A stretch of 64,000 bases of DNA. Source: Streptomyces novaecaesareae (GTDB lineage Bacteria > Actinomycetota > Actinomycetes > Streptomycetales > Streptomycetaceae). Numbering within the stretch: the stretch's first letter is position 1; every line of letters starts with the position of its first letter. The position numbers and the translations under genes were made by a program. The notes beneath the pieces are model-generated. The model was not told the origin of the DNA. It did not search any database and saw only the letters and a list, made by a program, of their open reading frames with translations. The stretch is taken from NCBI RefSeq assembly GCF_000716875.1, contig NZ_JNWQ01000032.1, forward strand, positions 1-64,000, read 5' to 3'. Positions 25,285 through 32,690 of the stretch are shown here, piece after piece.

Positions 25285-25824
25285 TCAACGGCGCTTGAAC
25301 AGCAGTTTGGGCAGGCCGGCCGGGATCGGGCGGCGGGTGGTGGCCGGGGTGGGCATCGGCTCGGCGCTGTGCGAGCCGTCCGGCATCGCGCCCGGGTGCT
25401 CGGTGAGCGGGCCGGCGGGCTCCAGCCGCAGCACCCGGCACTCGCGGGCCCAGCGCTCGGCGATGGTGTCGGTGTCGGGCGCGTTCAGCCGCTTGCCCTT
25501 GAGCTCCTCGACGGCGCCCAGCCAGGCCTCGCTGTCCGGTGCCAGTTCGACCACCCGGGCGTTCCAGCCGGTGAGCCGGCCGCCCTTGTCCTTGCTGCGG
25601 ACGGTCACCGCGGCCCCGGTGCCGGGGGCCAGGCCGTGCAGCGGCTGCTCGCCGCCCCCGCCGACCACCACGACCGCGCCGTCGTGCCAGGCGTGCCACA
25701 GCGGCCGGGCCTGCTCCTGCCCGTCGGCGCGCACCCAGAGCAGACCGGACTTCTTCGCGGCCTCCTCCAGCAGGGCCTGGTCGAGGAAGGCGTCGGCAGT
25801 CGCGGCGGCGGGCGTACGGTCCAT
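25285..25824 (-). CDS. FMN-binding split-barrel-like protein
   Basis: 179-residue protein likely related to pyridoxamine 5'-phosphate oxidase-like split barrels. The strands SGLLWVRADGQEQARPLWHA and GAVVVVGGGGEQ resemble that fold, and DKGGRLTGWNARVVELAPDS follows. No conserved FMN-binding motif is certain. The C terminus is Pro-rich and ends in a basic KLLFKRR. Leaderless ATG at 25824. The role is unknown, perhaps a small redox or scavenging protein. Confidence 0.65.
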   Translation of the reverse strand: MDRTPAAATADAFLDQALLEEAAKKSGLLWVRADGQEQARPLWHAWHDGAVVVVGGGGEQPLHGLAPGTGAAVTVRSKDKGGRLTGWNARVVELAPDSEAWLGAVEELKGKRLNAPDTDTIAERWARECRVLRLEPAGPLTEHPGAMPDGSHSAEPMPTPATTRRPIPAGLPKLLFKRR

Positions 25825-25831
25825 GGCGGAC

Positions 25832-25837
25832 AGCGTA
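25832..25837 (-). promoter_or_regulatory. -10 box, leaderless start of the split-barrel gene
   Basis: Read on the minus strand, TACGCT ends 7 nt before the ATG at 25824; no ribosome binding site is present. Confidence 0.4.
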
Positions 25838-25899
25838 CGGCTTTCCCGCCCCTTCCCGTCCGCCGGATGTCTCAGCCTCCGGGCGACAGTTCCATTGGC

Positions 25900-25948
25900 G
25901 CGCCACGGGCCTTACCGTATGAGCGCACCACGGGCCTTGCCGTACGAG
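25900..25948 (+). repeat. Two adjacent 24-bp direct repeats upstream of the DMT permease
   Basis: 24-mers at 25900-25923 and 25925-25948 share the core CACGGGCCTT and a CCGTAYGAG end, differing at three positions. They lie 33-80 bp before the permease start and could be tandem regulator sites or a local duplication. Confidence 0.55.
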
Positions 25949-25980
25949 AACCCGCCACCGCGACCAGCAGAAGGAGCGCC

Positions 25981-26955
25981 GTGCCCGCCGCCCGGCCCAC
26001 GACCGCAGCCGTCCCCGCCGACACCGCTGTCCCCGCCGACACCGCCATCGGCGCCGACACCGCCGTCGGCGCCGGCCCGGGGCCGACGCACCCGCTCCCC
26101 ACCCTCGACCTGCTGCTGCTCGCCGTCTCGATCGGCGGCATCTCGCTCTCCGGCCCGCTGATCAGCGCCACCGCCGCGCCCGCGCTGGCGATCGCCTTCT
26201 GGCGCAACGTCATGTCGGTCGGCGCCCTCGGCCCGTACGCGCTGCTGCGCCACCGTGCCGAGCTGCGCGGGATCGGCCGCCGGGCGCTGCTGCTCGCGAT
26301 CGCGGCCGGGGCGCTGCTCGCCGTCCACTTCGCGCTCTGGATGCCCAGCCTGCGGATGACCTCGGTGGCCTCCGCCACCGCCCTGGTCACCACCACCCCG
26401 CTGTGGACCATCCTGCTGATGCGGCTGATGGGCGTCCGGGCGCCGCGCATGGTCTGGCTGGGTACGGTGGTGGCCTTCGCCGGCGTGCTGGTGCTGACCG
26501 GGGTCGACCTCTCGCTCTCCCCGCGGGCGCTGCTCGGCGACGCGCTCGCCCTCGCCGCCGGCCTGGCCGCGGCCGGGTACATGCTGCTGGGCGCCGAGGT
26601 CCGCAGGACGGTGAGCACCACCGCGTACACCCTGGTCTGCTACGCCACCACGGCGGTGGGCCTGCTCGGCATCTGCCTGGTCGCCGGGACTCCGCTGGCC
26701 GGGTGGCCGGCCGGGGCGTGGTGGCAGATCGCGCTGCTGATGGTCACCGCCCAACTGCTCGGCCACTCGCTGAGCAGCCGCGTGGTGCGCAACCTCGGCC
26801 CGTCCATCACCTCCACCGCGATCCTCCTGGAGACTCCGGGGGCGGCACTGATCGCCGCCCTCTGGCTGGGCCAGTGGCCGCCGGTGGCCGCCTATCCGGC
26901 GGTGGTGCTGATCCTGCTCGGGCTGGTCCTGGTGGCGCGCGGCGGGCGGCGCTGA
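25981..26955 (+). CDS. EamA/DMT-superfamily permease
   Basis: 324-residue drug/metabolite transporter with about ten membrane helices arranged as two EamA repeats. Visible features include LAIAFWRNVMSVGALGPYAL, ASATALVTTTPLWTILLMRL (end of the first repeat) and SSRVVRNLGPSITSTAILLE (second repeat). The first 40 residues are a Thr/Pro/Ala tail with four pentapeptide-like units (VPADT, VPADT, IGADT, VGAG). GTG 25981 follows AAGGAG at 25971. The substrate is unknown. The stop codon lies in a terminator shared with corA. Confidence 0.85.
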   Translation: MPAARPTTAAVPADTAVPADTAIGADTAVGAGPGPTHPLPTLDLLLLAVSIGGISLSGPLISATAAPALAIAFWRNVMSVGALGPYALLRHRAELRGIGRRALLLAIAAGALLAVHFALWMPSLRMTSVASATALVTTTPLWTILLMRLMGVRAPRMVWLGTVVAFAGVLVLTGVDLSLSPRALLGDALALAAGLAAAGYMLLGAEVRRTVSTTAYTLVCYATTAVGLLGICLVAGTPLAGWPAGAWWQIALLMVTAQLLGHSLSSRVVRNLGPSITSTAILLETPGAALIAALWLGQWPPVAAYPAVVLILLGLVLVARGGRR

Positions 26956-26994
26956 GGCGCACCCCGGCCCGCGCGGCGCCGGGGGTGCGCCTCA
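26953..26994. terminator. Shared hairpin containing both convergent stop codons
   Basis: TGAGGCGCACCCC (26953-26965) pairs with GGGGTGCGCCTCA (26982-26994), a 13-bp stem extended by GGC/GCC around a one-base bulge. The first three bases are the permease stop TGA and the last three are the corA stop on the other strand. Confidence 0.75.
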
Positions 26995-28113
26995 GAGCCA
27001 GCCGTTGCGGCGGAAGCCCCGGTACATCCCGACGCAGATCAGCACGATCGCGCCGAGCACCGTCGGGTAGCCGTACTTGTGGTGCAGCTCGGGCATGTAC
27101 TCGAAGTTCATCCCGTAGACGCCGGTGATCATGGTGGGCACCGCGAAGATCGCCGCCCAGGCGGTGATCTTGCGCATGTCCTCGTTCTGCGCCACCGACA
27201 CCTGCGCCAGGTTGGCCTGCAGCAGCGAGTTCAGCAGTTCGTCGAAGCCGTGCACCTGCTCGGCGACCCGGGCCAGGTGGTCGGCGACGTCCCGGAAGTA
27301 CTTCTGGATGTCCGGGTCCACCAGGCGCTGCAGCGGCTCGGACAGCTGCTGCATCGGACGCAGCAGCGGCACCACGGCGCGCTTGAACTCCAGGACCTCG
27401 CGCTTGAGTTGGTAGACCCGGCCGACGTCGGCGCTGCGGCCGCCCTTGGCCGAGAAGACGCCGTACTCGATCTCGTCCACGTCGTTCTGCAGCCGCTCGG
27501 CGACCAGCAGGTAGTTGTCCACGACGTGGTCGGCGATCGCGTGCAGCACCGCCGACGGGCCCTTGGCGAGCAGCCCGGCCTCGTCCGCGTCGGCCTCCAG
27601 CCGGTGGCGCAGCTCCTGCAGCGAGCCGTGCCCGCCGTGCCGCACGGTGATCACGAAGTCCCGCCCGGCGAACACCATCAGCTCGCCGGTCTCCACCACC
27701 TCGCTGGTGGGCGTGAGCTGGTCGTGCTCCACGTAGCGGATGGTCTTGAAGACGGCGAACAGCACGTCGTCGTAGCGCTCGACCTTGGGCCGCTGGTGCG
27801 CGTGCACCGCGTCCTCGACCGCGAGCGGGTGCAGGCCGAAGCGCTGGGCGATCCCCTCGAACTCGGCCTCGGTCGGCTCGTGCAGCCCGATCCAGCTGAA
27901 CGAACCGGCGCCGTCCGGCAGTTGCTGCTCGGCCTTGACCCGGCGGGCGGCCTCGCGCGGGCTGCAGGTCTCGCCCCGGCGCTTGCCGTGCTGGTAGACC
28001 GCGCAGTCCACGATGGCCGAGCCGGCGTCGTCGGTGGTGACGTCGTACACCCCGGCCGCGCCGCGTCGGCGGTTGGTGCGGACGGCGGCGCGCAGGCTGT
28101 TGATCATCGACAT
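26992..28113 (-). CDS. corA: CorA-family magnesium/cobalt transporter
   Basis: 373-residue divalent cation channel of the 2-TM-GxN family. A large acidic cytoplasmic domain (FSWIGLHEPTEAEFEGIAQR, HPLAVEDAVHAHQRPKVERY) is followed by a long stalk helix and two C-terminal membrane helices (about 315-333 and 352-368) flanking the selectivity motif YGMNFEYMPEL near 334. The C terminus is basic (RGFRRNGWL). ATG 28113 follows GGGAG; an in-frame GTG at 28194 would add 27 residues but has no ribosome site. The 435-bp upstream region contains a short translated-looking frame (28273-28359). Confidence 0.92.
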   Translation of the reverse strand: MSMINSLRAAVRTNRRRGAAGVYDVTTDDAGSAIVDCAVYQHGKRRGETCSPREAARRVKAEQQLPDGAGSFSWIGLHEPTEAEFEGIAQRFGLHPLAVEDAVHAHQRPKVERYDDVLFAVFKTIRYVEHDQLTPTSEVVETGELMVFAGRDFVITVRHGGHGSLQELRHRLEADADEAGLLAKGPSAVLHAIADHVVDNYLLVAERLQNDVDEIEYGVFSAKGGRSADVGRVYQLKREVLEFKRAVVPLLRPMQQLSEPLQRLVDPDIQKYFRDVADHLARVAEQVHGFDELLNSLLQANLAQVSVAQNEDMRKITAWAAIFAVPTMITGVYGMNFEYMPELHHKYGYPTVLGAIVLICVGMYRGFRRNGWL

Positions 28114-28272
28114 GGCGGGCTCCCAGAGGCAGGAGCCGTCACACGGCGGCGTGGAAGAAGAAACGTTCGGCCGCGGTACGACGGCGAAGAACACCGGTGA
28201 AGGGGGGATGAAGGTGCTCTCCCGGCCGGTCCGTCCGCCGTGGGGCCTGCGCTCGCGGCTATCGCGGCTGAT

Positions 28273-28359
28273 TCAGCCGGTTGGGCCTGCGGGGCGCGGG
28301 GTACGGGGGAGTCGGGGCCGGGCAGAGCTGCCGGTACTGCATGGTCGGCCGGTATCCAC
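28273..28359 (-). CDS. Putative 28-residue Pro/Arg-rich leader peptide upstream of corA
   Basis: The minus strand carries AAGGAGGT (28367-28374), a near-perfect ribosome binding site, 7 nt before a GTG at 28359. The frame encodes 28 residues (starting MDTGRPCSTG, ending PRPAGPTG) with six Pro and five Arg, and stops at 28273-28275 inside a 15-nt dyad (28265-28279). The corA start is 160 nt downstream. A proline-rich leader before a Mg2+ transporter recalls MgtL of Salmonella mgtA. No homologue is known to me, and translation is inferred only from the strong ribosome site. The rest of the 28114-28548 gap shows no gene. Confidence 0.4.
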   Translation of the reverse strand: MDTGRPCSTGSSARPRLPRTPRPAGPTG

Positions 28360-28535
28360 CGCAACCACCTCCTTCGCGCCGCCGCCCCGGGACGGAAGAA
28401 TCCCGGTGGCCAGTCGCTCACCCTAACATCTGACCAGCCATCGGCGCCCGGGGACTCCCAGGGGTTTCCGAAGGCTTTACGGACGGCGCCCCCGGAGCCG
28501 CTCGGCCCGCCCGCAACCGGGCCGTTCCCGCGGGT

Positions 28536-28541
28536 TACGCT
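28536..28541 (+). promoter_or_regulatory. -10 box, leaderless start of the SUFU-domain gene
   Basis: TACGCT ends 7 nt before the ATG at 28549; no ribosome binding site. Confidence 0.45.
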
Positions 28542-28548
28542 CACCGGC

Positions 28549-29190
28549 ATGGCCCACGACTTCCCGCTCTTCGGCGACCCCCACGGCGGCAGCTCCCCGG
28601 AGCTCTCCCGGGAGGCGGTGCTGGCCGCCGTCGAGGCCCGGCTGATCTCCACCTTCGGCGAGCCGAGCGGCCGGGCCGCGGTCACCTTCCTCGGCACCGA
28701 CCGGATCGAGGTGCTGCGCTTCGGCCCGGACGCCGAGGGCCTGGTGCGGTACGCCACGCTCGGGATGGCCGCCGCGCCGATGGCCGACCCCACCGCGACG
28801 GTCGCCGACCAGCTGCGCGGGCCGCGCGTCGAACTGGTGCTGACCGTCCGCGGCGGGCGCGACGGCGTGCTGCGCAGCCTGGCCACCTTCGCCGCGACGC
28901 CGCAGGTCGAGGGCCTGGTGGTGGCCCCGGGCGGCTCGCTGGACCTCGGCGCCCCGCTCTGGGACGGCGCGCCCTTCACCTCGGTGCTGGCCGCCGAGCC
29001 GGGCGGCCTGGTCGAGGACCTGGAACTGGCCGAGCCGGCCGAGCCGGTCCGCTTCCTGCCGCTGCTGCCGATGACGCCCAACGAGGCCGGCTGGAAGCGG
29101 GTGCACGGCGCCGCCGCCCTCCAGGAGCGCTGGCTGAACCAGGGCACCGACCTGCGCGACCCGGACCGGCGCGGCGTCCGGCTGGACTGA
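28549..29190 (+). CDS. Suppressor-of-fused (SUFU) domain protein
   Basis: 213-residue soluble protein with a SUFU-like fold, common in streptomycetes. Features: VEARLISTFGEPSGRAAVTF, LVRYATLGMAAAPM (the core GM turn), VELVLTVRGGRDGVLRSLAT and the C-terminal FLPLLPMTPNEAGWKRVHG. In bacteria these proteins are often immunity or binding proteins, but no toxin gene is adjacent. Leaderless ATG at 28549, divergent from corA. Confidence 0.78.
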   Translation: MAHDFPLFGDPHGGSSPELSREAVLAAVEARLISTFGEPSGRAAVTFLGTDRIEVLRFGPDAEGLVRYATLGMAAAPMADPTATVADQLRGPRVELVLTVRGGRDGVLRSLATFAATPQVEGLVVAPGGSLDLGAPLWDGAPFTSVLAAEPGGLVEDLELAEPAEPVRFLPLLPMTPNEAGWKRVHGAAALQERWLNQGTDLRDPDRRGVRLD

Positions 29191-29256
29191 CGGCCGCTCA
29201 GGCTGGCCCGCGGTCCGGTCCGTCCGCCGGCGCCGCGCCCCGGGTACGGCGGCTGC

Positions 29257-30117
29257 TCAGCGGGTGATCGGCTTCGCGCCGGTGGCCTGTGCCAGCAGCG
29301 CCTGGTACACCGCCGGGTCGGTGGTGTGCTCGCCGAGCCGGACGGTCTTGCGGGAGCCGTGGTAGTCGCTGGAGCCGGTGACCAGCAGGCCCAGTTCGCC
29401 GGCCAGGCCGCGCAGCCGCTCCCTGGTCTCCTCGTCGTGGTCGGTGTGGTCGACCTCCAGCCCGCCCAGCCCGGCCGCCGCGAGCTCGGCGATCACCCGG
29501 TCCGGTACGGTCCGGCCGCGCTTGACCGCGCCCGGGTGGGCGAAGACCGGCACCCCGCCGGCCGCCCGGACCAGCCGGACCGCCTCGACCGGGTCGGTCT
29601 CGTGCTTGCGGACGTCCGCCCGCCCGCCGTTGGCCAGCCACTCGGAGGTGAAGGCGTCCGAGACGGTGGCCACCACGCCCGCCTCGACCAGCGCGCTGGC
29701 GATGTGCGGCCGCCCGACCGAACCGGCGCCGGCGATCCGCCGCACCTGCTCCCAGCTGATGTCCGCGCCGAGCTCCCGGCAGCGCTCGACGACGGCCTGC
29801 CCGCGCCGGAACCGGTCGGTGCGCACCAGCTCCCGCTCGCGCGCGAACTCCGGCTCCTCGGGATCGAACAGGTATGCCAGCAGGTGCATGCTGACGCCGT
29901 CCACGACGCAGGACAGCTCCGCGCCCGGGACGACGGTCAGCCGGGCGCCGGCGGGCAGCGCGTGCACCGCCTCGGCGGCCTCGGCGTGCCCGGCCACGGT
30001 GTCGTGGTCGGTGAGCGCCACGACGTCGAGGCCCGCGGCGACGGCCGCCGCGACCAGCTCGGCGGGGCTGTCGGTGCCGTCGGACGCGTTGCTGTGGGCG
30101 TGCAGGTCGATGCGCAC
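29257..30117 (-). CDS. PHP-domain phosphoesterase (TrpH/RNase AM-like)
   Basis: 286-residue metal-dependent phosphoesterase. Metal-ligand motifs in order: DLHAHSNASDGTDSP (residues 4-18), ALTDHDTVAGH (about 35), VPGAELSC, VFAHPG (about 190) and TGSSDYHGS near 245. This pattern matches the TrpH/YciV group, whose studied members remove 5' nucleotides from RNA or dephosphorylate 3',5'-nucleoside bisphosphates. The GTG start at 30117 follows CAGGAG. It is convergent with the SUFU gene. Confidence 0.88.
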   Translation of the reverse strand: MRIDLHAHSNASDGTDSPAELVAAAVAAGLDVVALTDHDTVAGHAEAAEAVHALPAGARLTVVPGAELSCVVDGVSMHLLAYLFDPEEPEFARERELVRTDRFRRGQAVVERCRELGADISWEQVRRIAGAGSVGRPHIASALVEAGVVATVSDAFTSEWLANGGRADVRKHETDPVEAVRLVRAAGGVPVFAHPGAVKRGRTVPDRVIAELAAAGLGGLEVDHTDHDEETRERLRGLAGELGLLVTGSSDYHGSRKTVRLGEHTTDPAVYQALLAQATGAKPITR

Positions 30118-30199
30118 GGATCGGGCTCCTGGAGGCTCGTGGGTGCCGCCAGGATAGGCCGTCCGGGCGAGCCCGCGAGGGTCGGCCGAGCGGCCGGGG

Positions 30200-30838
30200 T
30201 CAGCCGAGTAGCCGGGGGGAGAGGGCCCCGCAGGGCAGCAGGTCCAGTTCGGCGCCGGCCTCGCGCAGGTCGGTGAGCACCAGCTCGTCGTACATCACCA
30301 GTGCGGACTGCTCGGGCCAGGCGATCGCCCAGAGCCACAGCCCGCGGGCCTCGCCGGCGAACACCGCGCGGTCGTCGGGGGCGTCCGGCACGTGGAACAG
30401 CGGGGTGGGGCGCCCGGCGGCCATCAGCTTGGTGTCGGCGGGCTTGTAGAGGCCGACGGAGTCGCCCGGGTCGGGCCCCGGGAGCCCGGCGTAGCGGGCG
30501 CCGAGCCCGACCCCCAGCTCCTCGGCGACGAGCACCAGCTCGCCGAAGCCGCCGAGCGGCGCCGGGCCGGAGCAGGCGACGGCGGTGGCCCGGGCGCCCG
30601 AGACGTCGTCGCCGACGTGGGCGATGCCGGTGTAGAGCCAGCCGACCGGGAGCGGCCAGGGCAGCCAGACGGGGACCTGGGATCGGGCGACGGCGACGCC
30701 CAGGGCCTCCACACTCGGGGGCAGGACGGGCTGCATCGGGTGAACTGCTCCGTGCCGGTCGCACTGCCAGGTGTCTGAGAACAGACCGGGGGCGCGGACC
30801 CGACCGGCGCACCTCGGGCAGCTTGGCTCGCCCCTCAT
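30200..30838 (-). CDS. Conserved protein with N-terminal zinc ribbon (DUF6758-like)
   Basis: About 212 residues. The N-terminal motif GEPSCPRCAGRVRAPG, then DTWQCDRHG, looks like a zinc ribbon (two CxxC-type pairs, the second partly His). The rest is alpha/beta with VPVWLPWPLPVGWLYTGIAH and a GGFGELVLVAEELGVGL core, matching a conserved actinobacterial family I believe is DUF6758. ATG 30838 is preferred; a TTG at 30847 sits closer to the strong GGAGGAG and would add three residues. Function unknown. Confidence 0.72.
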   Translation of the reverse strand: MRGEPSCPRCAGRVRAPGLFSDTWQCDRHGAVHPMQPVLPPSVEALGVAVARSQVPVWLPWPLPVGWLYTGIAHVGDDVSGARATAVACSGPAPLGGFGELVLVAEELGVGLGARYAGLPGPDPGDSVGLYKPADTKLMAAGRPTPLFHVPDAPDDRAVFAGEARGLWLWAIAWPEQSALVMYDELVLTDLREAGAELDLLPCGALSPRLLG

Positions 30839-31021
30839 AGCCGACAACGCTCCTCCCTCCGGACCGCCGCGTCAAGGACGGTCACCCGTACGGAGGGCTC
30901 GGCGGCACCTGTCGGTGGCGGACGCCCGGCCGGGCGTTGGGTGGGCGCGGCGCGGGCGGTTCCCGTTGGGGGGATGTCCCGTGGCGGGCGGCGGCAAACG
31001 TCCCGGGCCCGGCCCCGACGC

Positions 31022-31064
31022 ACTGACGCCCCGTCATCGGCGATAGCGGTGACGGGGCGTCAGT
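31022..31064 (-). terminator. Hairpin terminator
   Basis: ACTGACGCCCCGTCA (31022-31036) pairs perfectly with TGACGGGGCGTCAGT (31050-31064), a 15-bp stem with a 13-nt loop. It follows the small-protein gene ending at 31146 on the minus strand and insulates the DUF6758-like gene. Confidence 0.7.
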
Positions 31065-31145
31065 CTGGTATCGGAACGTCCGGATCGGACGCTGCCGGTT
31101 CGTCGGCGGCGGGTGAGGGCTCCCGGTCGGAGCGGCCGCGCCGGG

Positions 31146-31304
31146 TCAGACGGTCGGGCACGGGCGGATGAGCAGGCGCTCGCCGGTGCGGGCGGCGGCC
31201 TGGACGTGCTCGCGCACGGTGGCGGCGTCCGCGATCAGGCGGTCGGTGGCGGAGCCGTTGGCGTCGTCCAGTCGGACGATCTCGAAGCGCATGGTCTTCG
31301 TCAT
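31146..31304 (-). CDS. 52-residue orphan small protein
   Basis: Begins MTKTMRFEIVRLDDANGS and ends ERLLIRPCPTV. ATG 31304 is preceded by AGGAAAGGAG, an excellent ribosome site, and codon use is typical of the genome. A short beta strand, an Asp-rich turn and an amphipathic helix (ATVREHVQAAARTGERLL) are predicted by eye. The family is not recognised; similar tiny proteins seem common in streptomycetes. A 6-bp hairpin (31323-31337) sits just upstream of the ribosome site. It has its own 375-bp upstream region and its own terminator. Confidence 0.7.
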   Translation of the reverse strand: MTKTMRFEIVRLDDANGSATDRLIADAATVREHVQAAARTGERLLIRPCPTV

Positions 31305-31649
31305 GGGCGTCTCCTTTCCTGGCCCCGCGAGGCGGGGCGGTTGTGGCTGAGTCGGTATCAGCCCTTTCGGGGTCTTGCGGGTCCGGCGTAGCGGCCGGGC
31401 CGGGCGGGCCGTTCGTGCGGCGCTCTGCTGCGGCAAGGGCTCCCCCTGCTTGCCTGGTGCGTCCAGTGCCTCAGGAACCACGGTGTCGTGGCGGTGCTAC
31501 CGGGCCGTTGCCCGTCCGTGAAGTCCAGGTTTCCGGTGGTGCGCGTCGCTGCGGAGGCCGGCGATGATTCCCGGACAGAATCAAAGATTACCGTAACTAA
31601 CGACTTTTGTCCTGTGTTGAAGCCGGTCGACGTTCGAGAAGTGGTAGAG
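31305..31649. other. Upstream region of the small-protein gene
   Basis: No gene supported. The part at 31565-31625 is clearly lower in GC than the surroundings (for example AATCAAAGATTACCGTAA), the only such patch nearby, and probably holds the promoter of the 52-residue protein. TAATCT on the minus strand is a possible -10 box. That would give an unusually long leader of about 270 nt. Confidence 0.35.
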
Positions 31650-31669
31650 ACCACTCTTCGGGGAGTGGT
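31650..31669 (-). terminator. Short hairpin after the alpha/beta hydrolase gene
   Basis: ACCACTC (31650-31656) pairs with GAGTGGT (31663-31669) around TTCGGG. GTGGT at 31641-31645 can instead pair with ACCAC at 31650-31654, so two alternative hairpins exist. They lie 15-40 bp beyond the stop of the minus-strand hydrolase gene. Confidence 0.4.
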
Positions 31670-31683
31670 ATGACCAGGGCCGG

Positions 31684-32559
31684 TCAGGCCCAGAACGCGG
31701 CCAGCGCCCCGGCGGTCTCGGCCGGCTTCTCGGCGTTGGGCGAGTGGCCGGCGTCCGCGATCACCACCCGGCGGGCGCCCAGCCGCTCACCCATCGCGGT
31801 CTGCTCCGGGACGGGCCAGGCGTAGTCCCGCACCCCGGACAGCACCAGCACCGGCAGCCCTGCGGTGGCGGCGGCCAACTCGTCCACCCGGTCCGGCGCG
31901 GCGATCAGGTGGCCGCCGGTGACGGACAGCGCCCGCGGCACGTTGGCCAGCCAGCGGCGGTGCAGGAACTCCGCGACGGCCGGATCCAGGTGCGGCTTCG
32001 GCTGCCCGCTGTCCGCCTCCAGCTGCCGCATGACCTGCCAGATCTCCTCCAGGCTCATCATCTGCAACGCGTCCAGCAGCAGCTTGGTGCGAGCCGCCTC
32101 GGCCGGGTCGATGGCCCCCGGCCCGGTGGACACCAGGGTCAGCGAACGCCACGGCAGCGGGCCTCGCGCGGCGGCGGCGAGCACCGCCTCGCGCACCACC
32201 TGGCCGCCGAAGGAGTGCCCCAGCAGGTGCAGCGGCCCGCCGTCCGCCGCCAGCACCTCGGTGAGCGCCCGTACGTCCGCGCCCAGCGCCCCGACGGTGT
32301 AGGCCTCCGGATCGTCCGGCCCGCCGGTCTCGTACTGACCGCGCTGGTCCACGGCGGTCACCCGGTACCCGGCCGCCGCCAGCGGCTCCAGCAGCCCGAT
32401 GAAGTCCTCCTTGCTGCCCGTGAACCCCGGCACCAGCAGCGCCGACCCGCGCACCGGCCCCGCCGGCTCCGCCCGCAACGCCGCGAACTCCCCGCGCCCG
32501 GTCGCCAGCCGCTCGGCCCGCGCACACCCGGGCAACCTCAGAAACGGCGGCGTGCTCAT
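31684..32559 (-). CDS. Alpha/beta hydrolase
   Basis: 291-residue alpha/beta-fold hydrolase. The nucleophile elbow is LLGHSFGGQV (Ser about 116); LVPGFTGSKEDF carries the oxyanion-hole turn; the acid is likely Asp in LSGVRDYAWP, and His is in VIADAGHSPNAE. A helical lid region (LQMMSLEEIWQVMRQLEADS) is inserted as usual. ATG 32559 follows GGGAGAG. The substrate is unknown. Confidence 0.88.
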   Translation of the reverse strand: MSTPPFLRLPGCARAERLATGRGEFAALRAEPAGPVRGSALLVPGFTGSKEDFIGLLEPLAAAGYRVTAVDQRGQYETGGPDDPEAYTVGALGADVRALTEVLAADGGPLHLLGHSFGGQVVREAVLAAAARGPLPWRSLTLVSTGPGAIDPAEAARTKLLLDALQMMSLEEIWQVMRQLEADSGQPKPHLDPAVAEFLHRRWLANVPRALSVTGGHLIAAPDRVDELAAATAGLPVLVLSGVRDYAWPVPEQTAMGERLGARRVVIADAGHSPNAEKPAETAGALAAFWA

Positions 32560-32690
32560 GGGCTGCTCTCCCTGCTCTCCTGCTACCCGCGACTGCCTGA
32601 CGCCCCGAGCCTAGGGCCTGGCGGGAAACGCCCGAGGGGGCGGGCCGGGCCGGGTGGCCTGGCTCACCCCCTCGGGGGAGACCGGAAGGA

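Noticed and set aside
28114..28194. 27-residue N-terminal extension of CorA from GTG 28194
   Set aside because: No ribosome site, and the added residues do not resemble CorA; ATG 28113 has GGGAG at good spacing.
28114..28272. M-box or other Mg2+ riboswitch before corA
   Set aside because: The conserved M-box elements were looked for and not recognised; a leader peptide explains the visible signals better.
31358..31673. Short frames on both strands in the AT-richer gap before the 52-residue protein
   Set aside because: No ribosome site, poor codon bias and no recognisable sequence.
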